The position numbers and the translations under genes are program-made. This document shows positions 1 to 8,630 of a DNA stretch of 39,918 nucleotides, in pieces (position 1 is the stretch's first letter; every line of letters begins with the position of its first letter). The notes below the pieces were generated by a model. The model was not told the DNA's origin, searched no databases, and worked only from the letters and a program-made list of their open reading frames with translations. Origin of the DNA: JBMSHD01 sp049416425 (GTDB lineage: Bacteria > Pseudomonadota > Gammaproteobacteria > Francisellales > Francisellaceae). The DNA is taken from NCBI GenBank assembly GCA_049416425.1, contig JBMSHD010000004.1, positions 1-39,918 on the forward strand, in the 5' to 3' direction.

Positions 1-86
1 GTGCAATGTTTAGCATAGATTTTACCTAACAGAGACCATGCCAGGGATTGTGCATCCCGATTAAAAAATGATTTTCTCAGCTTCAT
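1..86 (-). CDS. DNA-3-methyladenine glycosylase (AAG/MPG family), N-terminal part only
   Basis: Reading leftward from the ATG at 84-86, the first 28 codons give MKLRKSFFNRDAQSLAWSLL followed by GKIYAKHC, and the frame is open to the window edge. The pattern (K/P)-S-F-F-x-R-D-x-x-x-x-A-x-x-L-L-G-K is the characteristic N-terminus of the Pur_DNA_glyco family. These monofunctional glycosylases flip out and excise alkylated purines such as 3-methyladenine, starting base excision repair. The catalytic Glu and DNA-intercalating residues would lie beyond the window, so integrity cannot be judged. The gene is divergent from lgt with about 100 bp between them. The upstream GGGTAA is a weak ribosome binding site. 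The family call rests on this short N-terminal match. Confidence 0.7.
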   Translation of the reverse strand, partial: MKLRKSFFNRDAQSLAWSLLGKIYAKHC

Positions 87-122
87 GATAGTCGTTACCC
101 GTATTTCAACGACATAAAATAC

Positions 123-151
123 TGCAAATTGCTATTTCAGTGGTATATAAT
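123..151 (+). promoter_or_regulatory. Putative sigma70 promoter of lgt-thyA-serA
   Basis: A perfect -10 box TATAAT lies at 146-151. The best -35 at 17 bp spacing, TGCAAA (123-128), is poor. Transcription would start near 158, about 30 nt before lgt. The strong -10 is seen directly; promoter activity is inferred. Confidence 0.45.
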
Positions 152-188
152 ACAACACCATTGAGCCAAAATCGACGAGAAAATAACG

Positions 189-983
189 ATGCTTATGTAT
201 CCGAATATCGACCCTGTCGCCTTCTCCATTGGGCCTTTAAAGGTTCACTGGTATGGCATTATGTATCTGATTGGTTTTGCTGGAGCCTGGGTGCTGGCGC
301 TTGTTCGAAGCAGAAAACCTTGGGCGCCGGTAAAGAAAGATCAAGTTTCTGATCTCATCTTTTATGCTGCCATGGGGGTGATTATCGGCGGTCGATTAGG
401 CTATATGCTGTTTTATGATCTGATGAATTTCATCACTCATCCTTGGATCGTGTTTCGTGTCTGGGATGGCGGTATGTCTTTTCACGGTGGTTTAATCGGC
501 GTGGTGCTGGCTTTATCGCTGTTTTGCCGCAGATATAAATGCAATGTCTTTGATGTGCTTGATTTCATCGCGCCAATGGTACCGATTGGCTTAGGTGCCG
601 GAAGACTGGGGAATTTTATTAATGGCGAGCTATGGGGCAGGGTGACTGATTCAAGCTTTGGCATGGTGTTTCCAACAGGAGGGCCACTGCCACGCTATCC
701 TTCACAGTTACTGGAATTATTTTTGGAAGGCATCTGTCTGTTTATTATTTTATGGTTTCTATCACGTAAACAAAGACCACGTCTCTTTATTTCGGCCAAT
801 TTTCTGCTGTTTTATGGGTTGTTTCGCTTTATTGCCGAATTTTTCCGTCAACCGGATCCGCAGATGGGCTATATCCTGTTCAACTGGATGACAATGGGGC
901 AGATTTTGTCGCTGCCGATGATCATCGCCGGCCTTATTATTCTTCTGTATCTATCCTTTCAACCGAAACCGACAAGAGATTAA
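189..983 (+). CDS. lgt: Prolipoprotein diacylglyceryl transferase
   Basis: Lgt transfers the diacylglyceryl group of phosphatidylglycerol to the lipobox cysteine of prolipoproteins, the first step of lipoprotein maturation in the inner membrane. The 264-residue product is polytopic. It carries the HGGL motif with His99 and the Lgt signature GRLGNFINGELWGR at 138-151, followed by a further Arg-containing segment. The length is slightly below E. coli Lgt. I start at ATG 189, which has a GAGAAA-like weak ribosome binding site about 8 nt upstream; ATG 195 is an alternative two codons later. thyA follows after 3 nt, the common gammaproteobacterial lgt-thyA arrangement, so the two are probably cotranscribed. 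Confidence 0.97.
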   Translation: MLMYPNIDPVAFSIGPLKVHWYGIMYLIGFAGAWVLALVRSRKPWAPVKKDQVSDLIFYAAMGVIIGGRLGYMLFYDLMNFITHPWIVFRVWDGGMSFHGGLIGVVLALSLFCRRYKCNVFDVLDFIAPMVPIGLGAGRLGNFINGELWGRVTDSSFGMVFPTGGPLPRYPSQLLELFLEGICLFIILWFLSRKQRPRLFISANFLLFYGLFRFIAEFFRQPDPQMGYILFNWMTMGQILSLPMIIAGLIILLYLSFQPKPTRD

Positions 984-986
984 CAC

Positions 987-1820
987 ATGCAGCAATACTT
1001 AAACTTTCTACACCATATTCAAACGCATGGTGTCGAAAAATCGGATCGAACCGGCACCGGAGTCAAAAGTATATTTGGCTATCAGATGCGGTTTGATTTA
1101 TCGCAAGGCTTTCCGTTGGTGACGACCAAGAAAATTCATTTAAAAAGCGTTATCTATGAGCTTTTATGGTTTTTAAAGGGCGATACCAATAATAACTATC
1201 TGGCGGATAAAGGCGTTAGAATCTGGAATGAATGGGCGCTGGCTAATGGCGATCTGGGACCGATATATGGCAAACAATGGCGCGCCTGGTTGACACCGAG
1301 GGGTGATGTTATCGATCAGATTAAAGAAGTCATTGACCTGATTAAAACCAAACCGGATTCAAGACGAATGGTGGTATCGGCCTGGAATCCGGCCGTGTTG
1401 CCCGACGAATCCATCACTCCTCAAGATAATGTCAGAAACGGCAAGGCCGCACTGCCTCCCTGTCATACGCTGTTTCAGTTTTACGTTGCCAACGATAAGC
1501 TCTCATGCATGCTGACGCAGCGATCAGCCGATGCTTTTTTGGGCGTGCCGTTTAATATCGCCTCTTATGCGTTGTTGACCCATATGGTGGCAGAGGTCTG
1601 TCGGCTTGATGTCGGTGAGTTTATTTGGTCGGGTGGAGATTGCCATATCTATAACAATCATAAAGCCCAGATCGATGAACAGTTGAAACGACAGCCTTTG
1701 GCCTTACCAGAACTTCGATTTAGGCGGCAGGTTGACTCAATATTTGATTTTGAGTTTAATGACATTGAGATTGTTGATTATCAAAGTCATCCGGCAATCA
1801 AAGGCAAGGTGGCCATATGA
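987..1820 (+). CDS. thyA: Thymidylate synthase
   Basis: ThyA methylates dUMP to dTMP using 5,10-methylenetetrahydrofolate as both carbon donor and reductant. All family landmarks are present: the N-terminal R-T-G-T loop, the catalytic Cys159 in LPPCHTLFQFYV, QRSADAFLGVPFNIASYALL, and the C-terminal PAIKGKVAI ending. At 277 residues it is 13 longer than the E. coli enzyme. The extra length matches a small insertion at about 141-153 just before the catalytic loop, a variation seen in many ThyA proteins. The gene sits 3 nt after lgt and its last 4 bases (ATGA) overlap the start of the next gene, implying translational coupling. Confidence 0.97.
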   Translation: MQQYLNFLHHIQTHGVEKSDRTGTGVKSIFGYQMRFDLSQGFPLVTTKKIHLKSVIYELLWFLKGDTNNNYLADKGVRIWNEWALANGDLGPIYGKQWRAWLTPRGDVIDQIKEVIDLIKTKPDSRRMVVSAWNPAVLPDESITPQDNVRNGKAALPPCHTLFQFYVANDKLSCMLTQRSADAFLGVPFNIASYALLTHMVAEVCRLDVGEFIWSGGDCHIYNNHKAQIDEQLKRQPLALPELRFRRQVDSIFDFEFNDIEIVDYQSHPAIKGKVAI

Positions 1821-3058
1821 AAAAGCAAAACGTCTCACTGGATAAATCGACCATTAAGGTTTTATTGCTTGAAGGAATCGATGTCGGTGCGAAAGAGGCC
1901 TTTCGCGATGCCGGTTTTAATAACATAGAATGTTTGAATCATGCTCTGGATGAAGCCGCACTGATTAAAGAATTAAAAACGGTCAGGCTTTTGGGTATTC
2001 GTTCCCGAACTCAGTTAAGCCGGCGTGTCATCGAGGCCTGTCCTCACCTTGTTGCCGTTGGCTGTTTTTGTATCGGCACCAATCAGGTCGCTCTTGATGC
2101 CGCACAATTAGCCGGAGTTCCTGTTTTCAACGCTCCATTTTCCAACACGCGAAGCGTCGCCGAGCTCGTGATCGGTCAGATGATTCTGCTTTATCGTAAC
2201 GTCATCGATAAAAATGCCAAAATGCACAAAGGGCAGTGGTTGAAATCAGCCAGTCAGTGCCATGAAGTCAGAGGCAAAACTTTAGGGATTATTGGCTATG
2301 GTCATATCGGCTCTCAAGTCAGCATTCTGGCAGAGAGCTTGGGAATGAGTGTCCTGTTCTATGATATCGAGCACAAGCTGCCACTTGGCAATGCCAAGGG
2401 TGTGAAAGCGTTAAGTGCATTGCTTAAAAAAGCCGATATCGTGACCTTACATGTACCTGAAGATGCCACGACGCAAAACATGATCGATACGGCAGCGTTA
2501 TCCTTGATGAAAAAAGGCAGTGTGCTTATCAATGCCTCTCGCGGCAAGGTTGTCGATATCGATGCCTTGAGCGATGCGTTGAACAGAGGCCACATAAAAG
2601 GGGCGGCCGTTGACGTGTTTCCTGTAGAACCAGGTAGCAATGATGAGCCTTTTGTTTCCCCTTTGATGGCATTTGATAATGTGTTTTTGACGCCTCATAT
2701 CGGCGGCAGCACTCATGAAGCGCAGAAGAATATTGCCGTTGAGGTCGCCGATAAGATGATTAAATACTGTGATAATGGTTCGACCCTCTCGGCGGTTAAC
2801 TTCCCAGAGCTGGCGCTTCCCATGCAGAAAAATGTCCATCGTATTTTGCATATTCACGAGAATAAACCCGGGGTGATGCGTGCCATCAACCGCGCTTTTT
2901 TTGACAGGGAGATCAACATCGAAGGGCAATACCTTCGCACCATGGGCGATATTGGCTATGTCGTCATCGATATCGATATTGATCACGAAGCCTCAAAAGA
3001 GCTGCTGGATCAATTGAAACAGATCGATGGCACCATTCGCGCCAGAGTGTTATTTTAA
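1817..3058 (+). CDS. serA: D-3-phosphoglycerate dehydrogenase with ACT domain
   Basis: SerA oxidises 3-phosphoglycerate to 3-phosphohydroxypyruvate with NAD+, the first committed step of serine synthesis, in the cytosol. The 413-residue protein has the E. coli-type layout: substrate domain, Rossmann domain with GYGHIG at 160-165, a second substrate segment, and a C-terminal ACT domain from about 335 (HENKPGVMRAINRAF), where serine would bind for feedback inhibition. The catalytic Arg (INASRGK), Glu (DVFPVEP) and His (LTPHIGGST) are all visible. The ATG overlaps the thyA stop by 4 bases. Serine and the one-carbon unit taken from it also supply ThyA with methylene-tetrahydrofolate, so the pairing makes metabolic sense. 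Confidence 0.95.
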   Translation: MKKQNVSLDKSTIKVLLLEGIDVGAKEAFRDAGFNNIECLNHALDEAALIKELKTVRLLGIRSRTQLSRRVIEACPHLVAVGCFCIGTNQVALDAAQLAGVPVFNAPFSNTRSVAELVIGQMILLYRNVIDKNAKMHKGQWLKSASQCHEVRGKTLGIIGYGHIGSQVSILAESLGMSVLFYDIEHKLPLGNAKGVKALSALLKKADIVTLHVPEDATTQNMIDTAALSLMKKGSVLINASRGKVVDIDALSDALNRGHIKGAAVDVFPVEPGSNDEPFVSPLMAFDNVFLTPHIGGSTHEAQKNIAVEVADKMIKYCDNGSTLSAVNFPELALPMQKNVHRILHIHENKPGVMRAINRAFFDREINIEGQYLRTMGDIGYVVIDIDIDHEASKELLDQLKQIDGTIRARVLF

Positions 3059-3090
3059 ATAGAAATCAGGTGGCTAAGGAATAGTATATA

Positions 3091-3867
3091 GTGAGTTTAG
3101 AGAATTCAAGCAATTATAGTGATTATATTGTTTATGTTGATGAAAGTGGCGATCATTCGTTGCAGAGCATAGACGATCAATACCCGATTTTTGTTTTATC
3201 GTTTTGTCTGTTTCATAAAAAAAATTATACTAATAAGGTTGCACCTATGCTTCAAGCGTTTAAATTTAAGCATTTTGGTCACGATTATGTCATTTTGCAT
3301 GAGCATGAAATACGTAAAGAAACCGGACTGTTTTCATTTAAAAATAAAGCAGACAAATACAATTTTATAGAGGAACTAGGAGGGATTATTGAAAAGAGCG
3401 ATTTTACAATAATTAGTTGTATTATTGATAAAAAAAAGTTTAAGAATAAATACCAATTACCACAAAATCCTTACCATATTGCGTTAAAATTTTGTTTGGA
3501 AAGGTTATTTTACTTTTTAAGAAATAAAAAGCAAGAAGTTAAAATAACACATATAATTGTTGAAAATCGTGGGAAAAAAGAAGATAAGGAACTAGAGCTT
3601 GAATTCAGGCGTATATGCGATGGAGATAGCCTTCATCACATAAAATTGCCATTTTATGTGATTTTTGCAGATAAAAAATCAAACTCAACAGGGTTACAGT
3701 TGGCAGATTTAACAGCTCGTCCTATTGGGTTGAATTTTTTACGACCACAACAGAATAATAAGGTGTTTGAAATATTAAAAGAAAAACTATACTGTAAAAG
3801 TGGGGGTAAAGATTATTTAGGTTACGGAATAAAAATTTTTCCTATAAAAAGCGAAAAGCTCCAGTGA
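3091..3867 (+). CDS. DUF3800 family protein of unknown function
   Basis: This 258-residue protein starts at a GTG preceded by AAGGA about 10 nt upstream. It has the two hallmarks of DUF3800: an N-terminal YVDESGDHS segment (about residues 14-22) followed by a hydrophobic strand, and a C-terminal STGLQLADLTARP segment. The paired acidic residues in these segments look like a metal-binding site, and a nuclease-like fold is sometimes suggested for the family; I cannot confirm it. No membrane segment or signal peptide is seen. The gene is visibly more AT-rich and lysine/asparagine/isoleucine-rich than serA and tilS on either side, which suggests horizontal acquisition. The function is unknown; members are often accessory genes. 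Confidence 0.85.
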   Translation: MSLENSSNYSDYIVYVDESGDHSLQSIDDQYPIFVLSFCLFHKKNYTNKVAPMLQAFKFKHFGHDYVILHEHEIRKETGLFSFKNKADKYNFIEELGGIIEKSDFTIISCIIDKKKFKNKYQLPQNPYHIALKFCLERLFYFLRNKKQEVKITHIIVENRGKKEDKELELEFRRICDGDSLHHIKLPFYVIFADKKSNSTGLQLADLTARPIGLNFLRPQQNNKVFEILKEKLYCKSGGKDYLGYGIKIFPIKSEKLQ

Positions 3868-3951
3868 ACCCACTGAAGCCACGACGCCGACCGGGATCTC
3901 CCAATCCACTTATATACTATTATAAATCAAAGAGAGTAAAATGCAATAGAT

Positions 3952-5181
3952 ATGTCACAGAGAAGCATGAATCTGGTCAAATATCAACGCTGGTTCAAGA
4001 AGTATGAGCCCGAATATATCTATGTCGCCTACAGCGGTGGCGTGGATTCTACGGTATTGCTTCACCATCTGGCCAATTGCGTTGAGCCTCATAAGCTTAT
4101 CGCGCTTCATGTCAATCATGGCTTGAGTTCCAATGCCAATAATTGGCATCGGTATTGTCTAGAGTTTGCTGAGTGGTTAGGCGTTGGCTTTCAATCCATT
4201 GAGCTAACCCCGCCTAAGCCCCACAAAAATATTGAAGCCTGGGCCAGATCTCAGCGTTATGCTTTTTTTGAGTCGGTTTTATCAAATCGCCCTAACTGTA
4301 TTTTAATGACGGCGCATCATCAAAAAGATCAGGCCGAAACCTTTCTGCTTCAGGCCATAAGAGGAGCCGGAATCACTGGATTGAGTGGGATTTCTGCTGA
4401 TCAGCCCTTTGCTTTGGGCAGGCTTGTTCGACCATTTTTAGCTTTATCGAAACAGGACATTTTGGCTTATGCCGAGCAAAACCGTTTAAGCTGGGTCGAA
4501 GATGAAAGCAATAACAGCAGCGACTACGATCGCAATTTTATTCGCCATGAAATTCTGCCGCGTCTAAATTGTCTGCGTGATGGTGTTGAGATCAATCTGG
4601 CCAAGGCGAGCCGTCATTGCCATGAGGCCGATGTGTTGTTAAATAACTATCTGGCGGAGGATCTATTGCCTATGATGAATCACGATGGTGCGCTTGATCT
4701 TGAACGCTTAAAATCACAGCCTGAGCTTAAAAAAAAGCATCTGCTTCGTTATTGGCTTTCAGATCGTTTTGATCTAAAACCAAATGCCAGGCAGCTTAAT
4801 CAAATTACGGCGGCAGTAGCGGCTATGCAAACCGGATGGCAGTATCGGCTTGGGAATAAAATGTTGAAAGCGGTCTATGGCTTTCTGTTCCTCACCGATA
4901 GCATAAAGCCAGACGATAGCCGAAATCAAGATCATAATGAGGTCGTTTTGATCTGGCTTGAGCAACAGGGAATACCGCTGAGTAAACTAGATAGAAAGGC
5001 ATTATCGATTCGAAAACGCACATCGACAGATCGATGTCGCTATCCAGGGCGAGACAAAAGCCAGAAGTTGAAGGTATTGTTTCAGGAGTTAAAAATCCCG
5101 GCCGATCGACGTCAAGCCGTCAAAATTATCGAGCAAAATGGCAAGATTATCGCCGTCTATCCGTTTTTTATCTGCCAATAA
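3952..5181 (+). CDS. tilS: tRNA(Ile)-lysidine synthase
   Basis: TilS attaches lysine to C34 of the CAU-anticodon tRNA-Ile using ATP, converting its identity from Met to Ile; it is essential in most bacteria. The PP-loop SGGVDS is at residues 28-33, followed by HVNHGL, MTAHHQKDQAETFL and RNFIRHEILPRL, all standard TilS motifs. The C-terminal TilS_C domain with KLKVLFQELKIP is complete. The length (409) is close to E. coli TilS (432). The start at 3952 has no clear ribosome binding site; the in-frame ATG at 3967 preceded by AGAGAAG is a possible alternative. The gene is separated from serA by the DUF3800 insert. Confidence 0.95.
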   Translation: MSQRSMNLVKYQRWFKKYEPEYIYVAYSGGVDSTVLLHHLANCVEPHKLIALHVNHGLSSNANNWHRYCLEFAEWLGVGFQSIELTPPKPHKNIEAWARSQRYAFFESVLSNRPNCILMTAHHQKDQAETFLLQAIRGAGITGLSGISADQPFALGRLVRPFLALSKQDILAYAEQNRLSWVEDESNNSSDYDRNFIRHEILPRLNCLRDGVEINLAKASRHCHEADVLLNNYLAEDLLPMMNHDGALDLERLKSQPELKKKHLLRYWLSDRFDLKPNARQLNQITAAVAAMQTGWQYRLGNKMLKAVYGFLFLTDSIKPDDSRNQDHNEVVLIWLEQQGIPLSKLDRKALSIRKRTSTDRCRYPGRDKSQKLKVLFQELKIPADRRQAVKIIEQNGKIIAVYPFFICQ

Positions 5182-5194
5182 CACATAAATGTGT
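5181..5194. repeat. Short palindrome ACACAT-AA-ATGTGT after tilS
   Basis: Perfect 6-bp arms with a 2-bp centre begin at the last base of the tilS stop codon, about 50 bp upstream of the putative pilin-operon promoter. No T-run follows, so it is not an intrinsic terminator. It could be a protein-binding site or chance. Confidence 0.3.
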
Positions 5195-5243
5195 GATCGC
5201 CTTAAACCACTATTTAGATTTCAAGCTATTTTCAGACGAAGCA

Positions 5244-5271
5244 TTGATTGATTGCATTGTGACTTTATAAT
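5244..5271 (+). promoter_or_regulatory. Putative sigma70 promoter of the pilin-spike operon
   Basis: TTGATT (5244-5249), a 16-bp spacer and a perfect TATAAT (5266-5271) give a strong match. The predicted start is near 5278, about 25 nt ahead of the first pilin-like gene. The three genes therefore seem to have their own promoter, independent of tilS. Confidence 0.65.
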
Positions 5272-5302
5272 GTTCGTAAATTAAACAACACCAGTTTGAG
5301 CA

Positions 5303-7111
5303 ATGATGACAATCAGGCCGATAAAACGACCTAACCAGCCACGATCTCACCTTTCCATGAAGAAGGGTCGCAAAGATTTAGGCGCAAAAAAGTGTTTCTC
5401 TACCCGGCAAAACCTCAGAGGCTTCGGTCTTTTGGAGTCTATGTTGGCCATCGTTTGTCTAGGCGGCATTATGCTGGGATTTTTTATGTTGAATACAACA
5501 AAGACAGAAACAAAGCGGCTGGATATAGTCGCCCAAGAGCTTTCTGTTTATGTTCTGGCTGTGCAGAAAAGCGCTCCTTTTATGGTGAGTCGAAACACCG
5601 TTGACGAACAAGGCTATCAATGGCTTAGCAGTCAATCCTGTCAAAACAGTCAAATTTCTTGGCTACCATGTGACTTTTCCATTAATACGAAGTTTTTTTA
5701 TAGTAAAAAAAACTATTTATTCACGCAAATAATACCTGTTATCGATAGCAATGATATCAAGATCAGGATAATAATTGGCGATTTTTATAACAAAAATATT
5801 CCATCCACGCAGATCGCCAATCAAGTTCTTCAGCAATTAAAAACACGATTGATGCTGTTAGGAGATCAAGCGGTGATGACAAAAATTTCTCTATATGGGA
5901 AGAAAAAGAGTCAAATCGCCATAGATTTGATGCTCTACCGGATGAATGCTAAGAGCATGCCTGTGGCTGATCCAAATAGAATATGGCTACGACTCGATGG
6001 CAAAAACACGATGCGGGGAAGAATTGCTTTTAACACTCAAGTTCCTGAAGATAAGCGTCGTATAAGTGGTGTCAACGATGTACAGCTATTAGCCGATAAA
6101 GAGAATAATACGGCCTATATTACGAGCTATGGCTTTTCGGGAGATAATAGGGCGCCTTTGCGTATCCAGGTAGACTCTGCTTCCGTTATTACCGGCAACA
6201 CTCAGATAGAAACTCATGATGATAATGGTAAGATCACGCTATCTGCCAATGCACTTAATTTTCAATCTGAAAACAGCCAGTTTATAATTACACATGATAC
6301 GAGTAAAACAAAGACGGATGCTCAGATGAAGTCATTGCAAAATATAGCACTGACCAGTCATTCTATCCGGCTTGAAAATCCTTATGGTGACAGTACCCTG
6401 TCGGCGGAAAAACAAATCACGGTACAAAGCCAACATTTAGCTGTTGAAGATGCCAATAACCTAACGTTAAAAGGCAAAAGCCTCACGATGCGTGCCGGCG
6501 GAGATGTTTCTATTGGTAGCGGTGCAGATGATAAGGTGACATTTAATTCCCCCATTTTACCAGGCATACATCAGCAGCTGACTGTCAAAGACATTAAATT
6601 GAATAAACACGAAAAAAGTGTTGCCGAACAGATCCAGCAATACACGTTATTTAAAACATTTGATAAAAAAGCGCTCGCACCGATTATCAAGCGTCATGAT
6701 TCAGAGAACAATCTGCCACCAAAAGTCTGGTGGTATGATGCCAATCATTTACGTTTTCAGCTTTCAAATGTCAGTGCGTGTTGGCGTCTGGCTGTTGGGC
6801 AGACTGCCAGCCTGTTTTATAATCTGGAGTCGCGGAAATATTATCCACGCTATCGTGCATGGAATGACATTGATATTTATGGAAAACTTGCCTGGATAAA
6901 AACAGATGAACACCTGGTGCCACTGACCGTTTCTACCGATGCTGCAACGGGAACCGTTACCATCTCATCGCCAGAGATTAAGTATTTTGCAGAATTTGGA
7001 CCGCTTATTAGAGATCCTATCTTGACCTATGCTAAATGGATAATAGAGGAAAATATTCTTGATATCCAGATTATTGGTCATATCAATATCTATTGTCTGA
7101 AAGAGGAATGA
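5303..7111 (+). CDS. Prepilin-like protein with PilV/shufflon-type module and beta-rich stalk (paralog 1)
   Basis: This 602-residue protein begins with a basic leader ending in LRG, then FGLLESMLAIVCLGGIMLGF. That is a class III signal: cleavage is expected after Gly40, with Glu at mature position 5 and a hydrophobic pilin helix. Next comes a region with W-L-x-S and two cysteines (Cys113 and LPC at 123). A segment at about 228-262 (WLRLDGKNTMRGRIAFN, then RISGVNDVQLLA) resembles the NTM-x(3)-L-x-M module that I recall from the constant part of plasmid PilV tip adhesins. About 265-415 alternates short hydrophobic strands (LTLKGKSLTMRAGGDVSIGS), as in beta-solenoid or phage-spike stalks. A distinct C-terminal domain follows. 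The start could also be ATG 5357, giving a 22-residue leader. The next gene follows after 10 nt. The function as a pilus tip adhesin is inferred. Confidence 0.72.
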   Translation: MMTIRPIKRPNQPRSHLSMKKGRKDLGAKKCFSTRQNLRGFGLLESMLAIVCLGGIMLGFFMLNTTKTETKRLDIVAQELSVYVLAVQKSAPFMVSRNTVDEQGYQWLSSQSCQNSQISWLPCDFSINTKFFYSKKNYLFTQIIPVIDSNDIKIRIIIGDFYNKNIPSTQIANQVLQQLKTRLMLLGDQAVMTKISLYGKKKSQIAIDLMLYRMNAKSMPVADPNRIWLRLDGKNTMRGRIAFNTQVPEDKRRISGVNDVQLLADKENNTAYITSYGFSGDNRAPLRIQVDSASVITGNTQIETHDDNGKITLSANALNFQSENSQFIITHDTSKTKTDAQMKSLQNIALTSHSIRLENPYGDSTLSAEKQITVQSQHLAVEDANNLTLKGKSLTMRAGGDVSIGSGADDKVTFNSPILPGIHQQLTVKDIKLNKHEKSVAEQIQQYTLFKTFDKKALAPIIKRHDSENNLPPKVWWYDANHLRFQLSNVSACWRLAVGQTASLFYNLESRKYYPRYRAWNDIDIYGKLAWIKTDEHLVPLTVSTDAATGTVTISSPEIKYFAEFGPLIRDPILTYAKWIIEENILDIQIIGHINIYCLKEE

Positions 7112-7121
7112 AGGTAGATAG

Positions 7122-8627
7122 ATGAAACGATCAATGTATCAAATTAAAAGGCAGTCTGGCTTTGCTCTGCTTGAGCTGATGTTTAGCATTTTAATTTTAA
7201 GCACGCTAATCATCGGTGGTTATTTAATCTATAGCCAACAATTTAATCGACAAAAAGCGGAAATTCTGGCCAAAAAGTTTGGCCAGTATGCCAATGCTGC
7301 TATCGTGAATATCAAAGACAACAAGGCATTTTATGACAAGCCAGGCAATAGCATGAACCATAGCGGTGTGTTATGGCTTAAAAGTAAACAATGCCAAGGA
7401 TTGGCAGACAGATCTTATCTGCCTTGTTCCTTTCATTTTAATCAATCAATGGCAGAAAGCCAACCCGGAATTGTCATTAGCGCTGATGATAATAGCTTTG
7501 GCAATTTTATCCAGCTGCATATCATATTTCATCCTCTGAATGTTTCAATATCCGATCTGGCAAAAATCCAGCAAGAATTACAGTCATCATTTATCGTACC
7601 TAATGTTAGCATCGTTATCAAAGTCGTTGAGGGGAAATTGATATTCACAGCTACTTTTATGCCTTCAATGGCAGACTCTTCTTCGTGGATGGATGTTTAT
7701 CTGCATACCAGTGGAGATCGAGTACTCACCAACAATCTGGCTTTTGATAAAAATTTAGAGGTTGAAGCCAGAAGCATCGAAGGCCTATCCACTATTGATT
7801 TTGATGGAAAAACCACTAATTCATTATCAGTTATCGATAGCAATGATCAAAAGGCCTCGCTGATGATTAAATCGTCTTCTCTTGAAATATCGAGCCCTTC
7901 TACTTCTGTCTTGTTCGGCAAACATAGTGATTTACAGGCCAAGCATGAATTGACGGCTATCGATGGCACGGTTGATATTGATAAGGATAATATTCAACTA
8001 GCTGCCAATAATCTGTTACTTGACGCTCAACAAAACCTCTCACTTCAGGCTGATAACTTAGATAGCTCAAATCAAGATGCGACGATAAAAGCTGCTGATG
8101 TCGTTCTGTTTAGTGGGGAGTTTGATGCTATGGCGACCAATATTGCGATTTTGAACAAACAGGTAGATATTGATGCAGATAATGTTTACCTTGGGAATGA
8201 TAAGGCCAATGTCAGCCTTAAAGATATTTGTGTAGAAGCTTTACAAAATCAGGTTGTCAGCGATAGTTATCAGGCGGATGTCCAGAAAAATTGTAGTAAT
8301 CTCAACAGTAGTTTATTGTTCAATCTTATCGAGCGATCCAATCGCTATCAGTTGAGAGAGATTTTTACCGCCAATGAGCTTAATCAGCGTATTACGGCTG
8401 ATGGAATGCTCACGATTACACCCCTCTATAACATTCTCGCCTGCTCTGATCCCATCTTACTTTCTGATGCCATTTATCAGCACAGTGATGGCAGGAAAAG
8501 TTATCTTATGCCTGTGACTAAACCGCAGGGTGAGATAGTTTTAAAGTTGTCTGATGGAAACACTATGTCGGGGAGTTTTATAAGCGGTCAGTTGCGTTAC
8601 TACTGTCAAGTTACATCACAGGAGTAA
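7122..8627 (+). CDS. Prepilin-like protein with beta-rich stalk (paralog 2)
   Basis: This 501-residue product starts with a 13-residue basic leader ending in QSG, then FALLELMFSILILSTLIIGG: a textbook prepilin peptidase site with Glu at mature position 5. It shares the layout of the gene before it: W-L-x-S-x-x-C (Cys91), then LPC (Cys102) and a hydrophobic strand; a divergent RVLTNNLAFDKNLEV segment near 195-212; a long stalk of alternating short hydrophobic strands (for example NLLLDAQQNLSLQADNL) at about 240-370; and a different C-terminal domain with a few cysteines. AAGG 8 nt upstream supports ATG 7122. The gene lies 10 nt after the first pilin-like gene and 3 nt before the third. I recognise no named family beyond the N-methylation helix. 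Confidence 0.72.
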   Translation: MKRSMYQIKRQSGFALLELMFSILILSTLIIGGYLIYSQQFNRQKAEILAKKFGQYANAAIVNIKDNKAFYDKPGNSMNHSGVLWLKSKQCQGLADRSYLPCSFHFNQSMAESQPGIVISADDNSFGNFIQLHIIFHPLNVSISDLAKIQQELQSSFIVPNVSIVIKVVEGKLIFTATFMPSMADSSSWMDVYLHTSGDRVLTNNLAFDKNLEVEARSIEGLSTIDFDGKTTNSLSVIDSNDQKASLMIKSSSLEISSPSTSVLFGKHSDLQAKHELTAIDGTVDIDKDNIQLAANNLLLDAQQNLSLQADNLDSSNQDATIKAADVVLFSGEFDAMATNIAILNKQVDIDADNVYLGNDKANVSLKDICVEALQNQVVSDSYQADVQKNCSNLNSSLLFNLIERSNRYQLREIFTANELNQRITADGMLTITPLYNILACSDPILLSDAIYQHSDGRKSYLMPVTKPQGEIVLKLSDGNTMSGSFISGQLRYYCQVTSQE

Positions 8628-8630
8628 AAA

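Noticed and set aside
5181..5194. Hairpin ACACAT/ATGTGT after tilS as a terminator
   Set aside because: The stem is AT-rich, the loop too tight, and no T-run follows.
5738..7847. An identical 18-bp string, GTTATCGATAGCAATGAT, in the first (5738-5755) and second (7830-7847) pilin-like genes
   Set aside because: It encodes the same VIDSND residues but in different parts of the two proteins, and no longer homology surrounds it. Probably chance in genes with similar codon use, not a recombination site.
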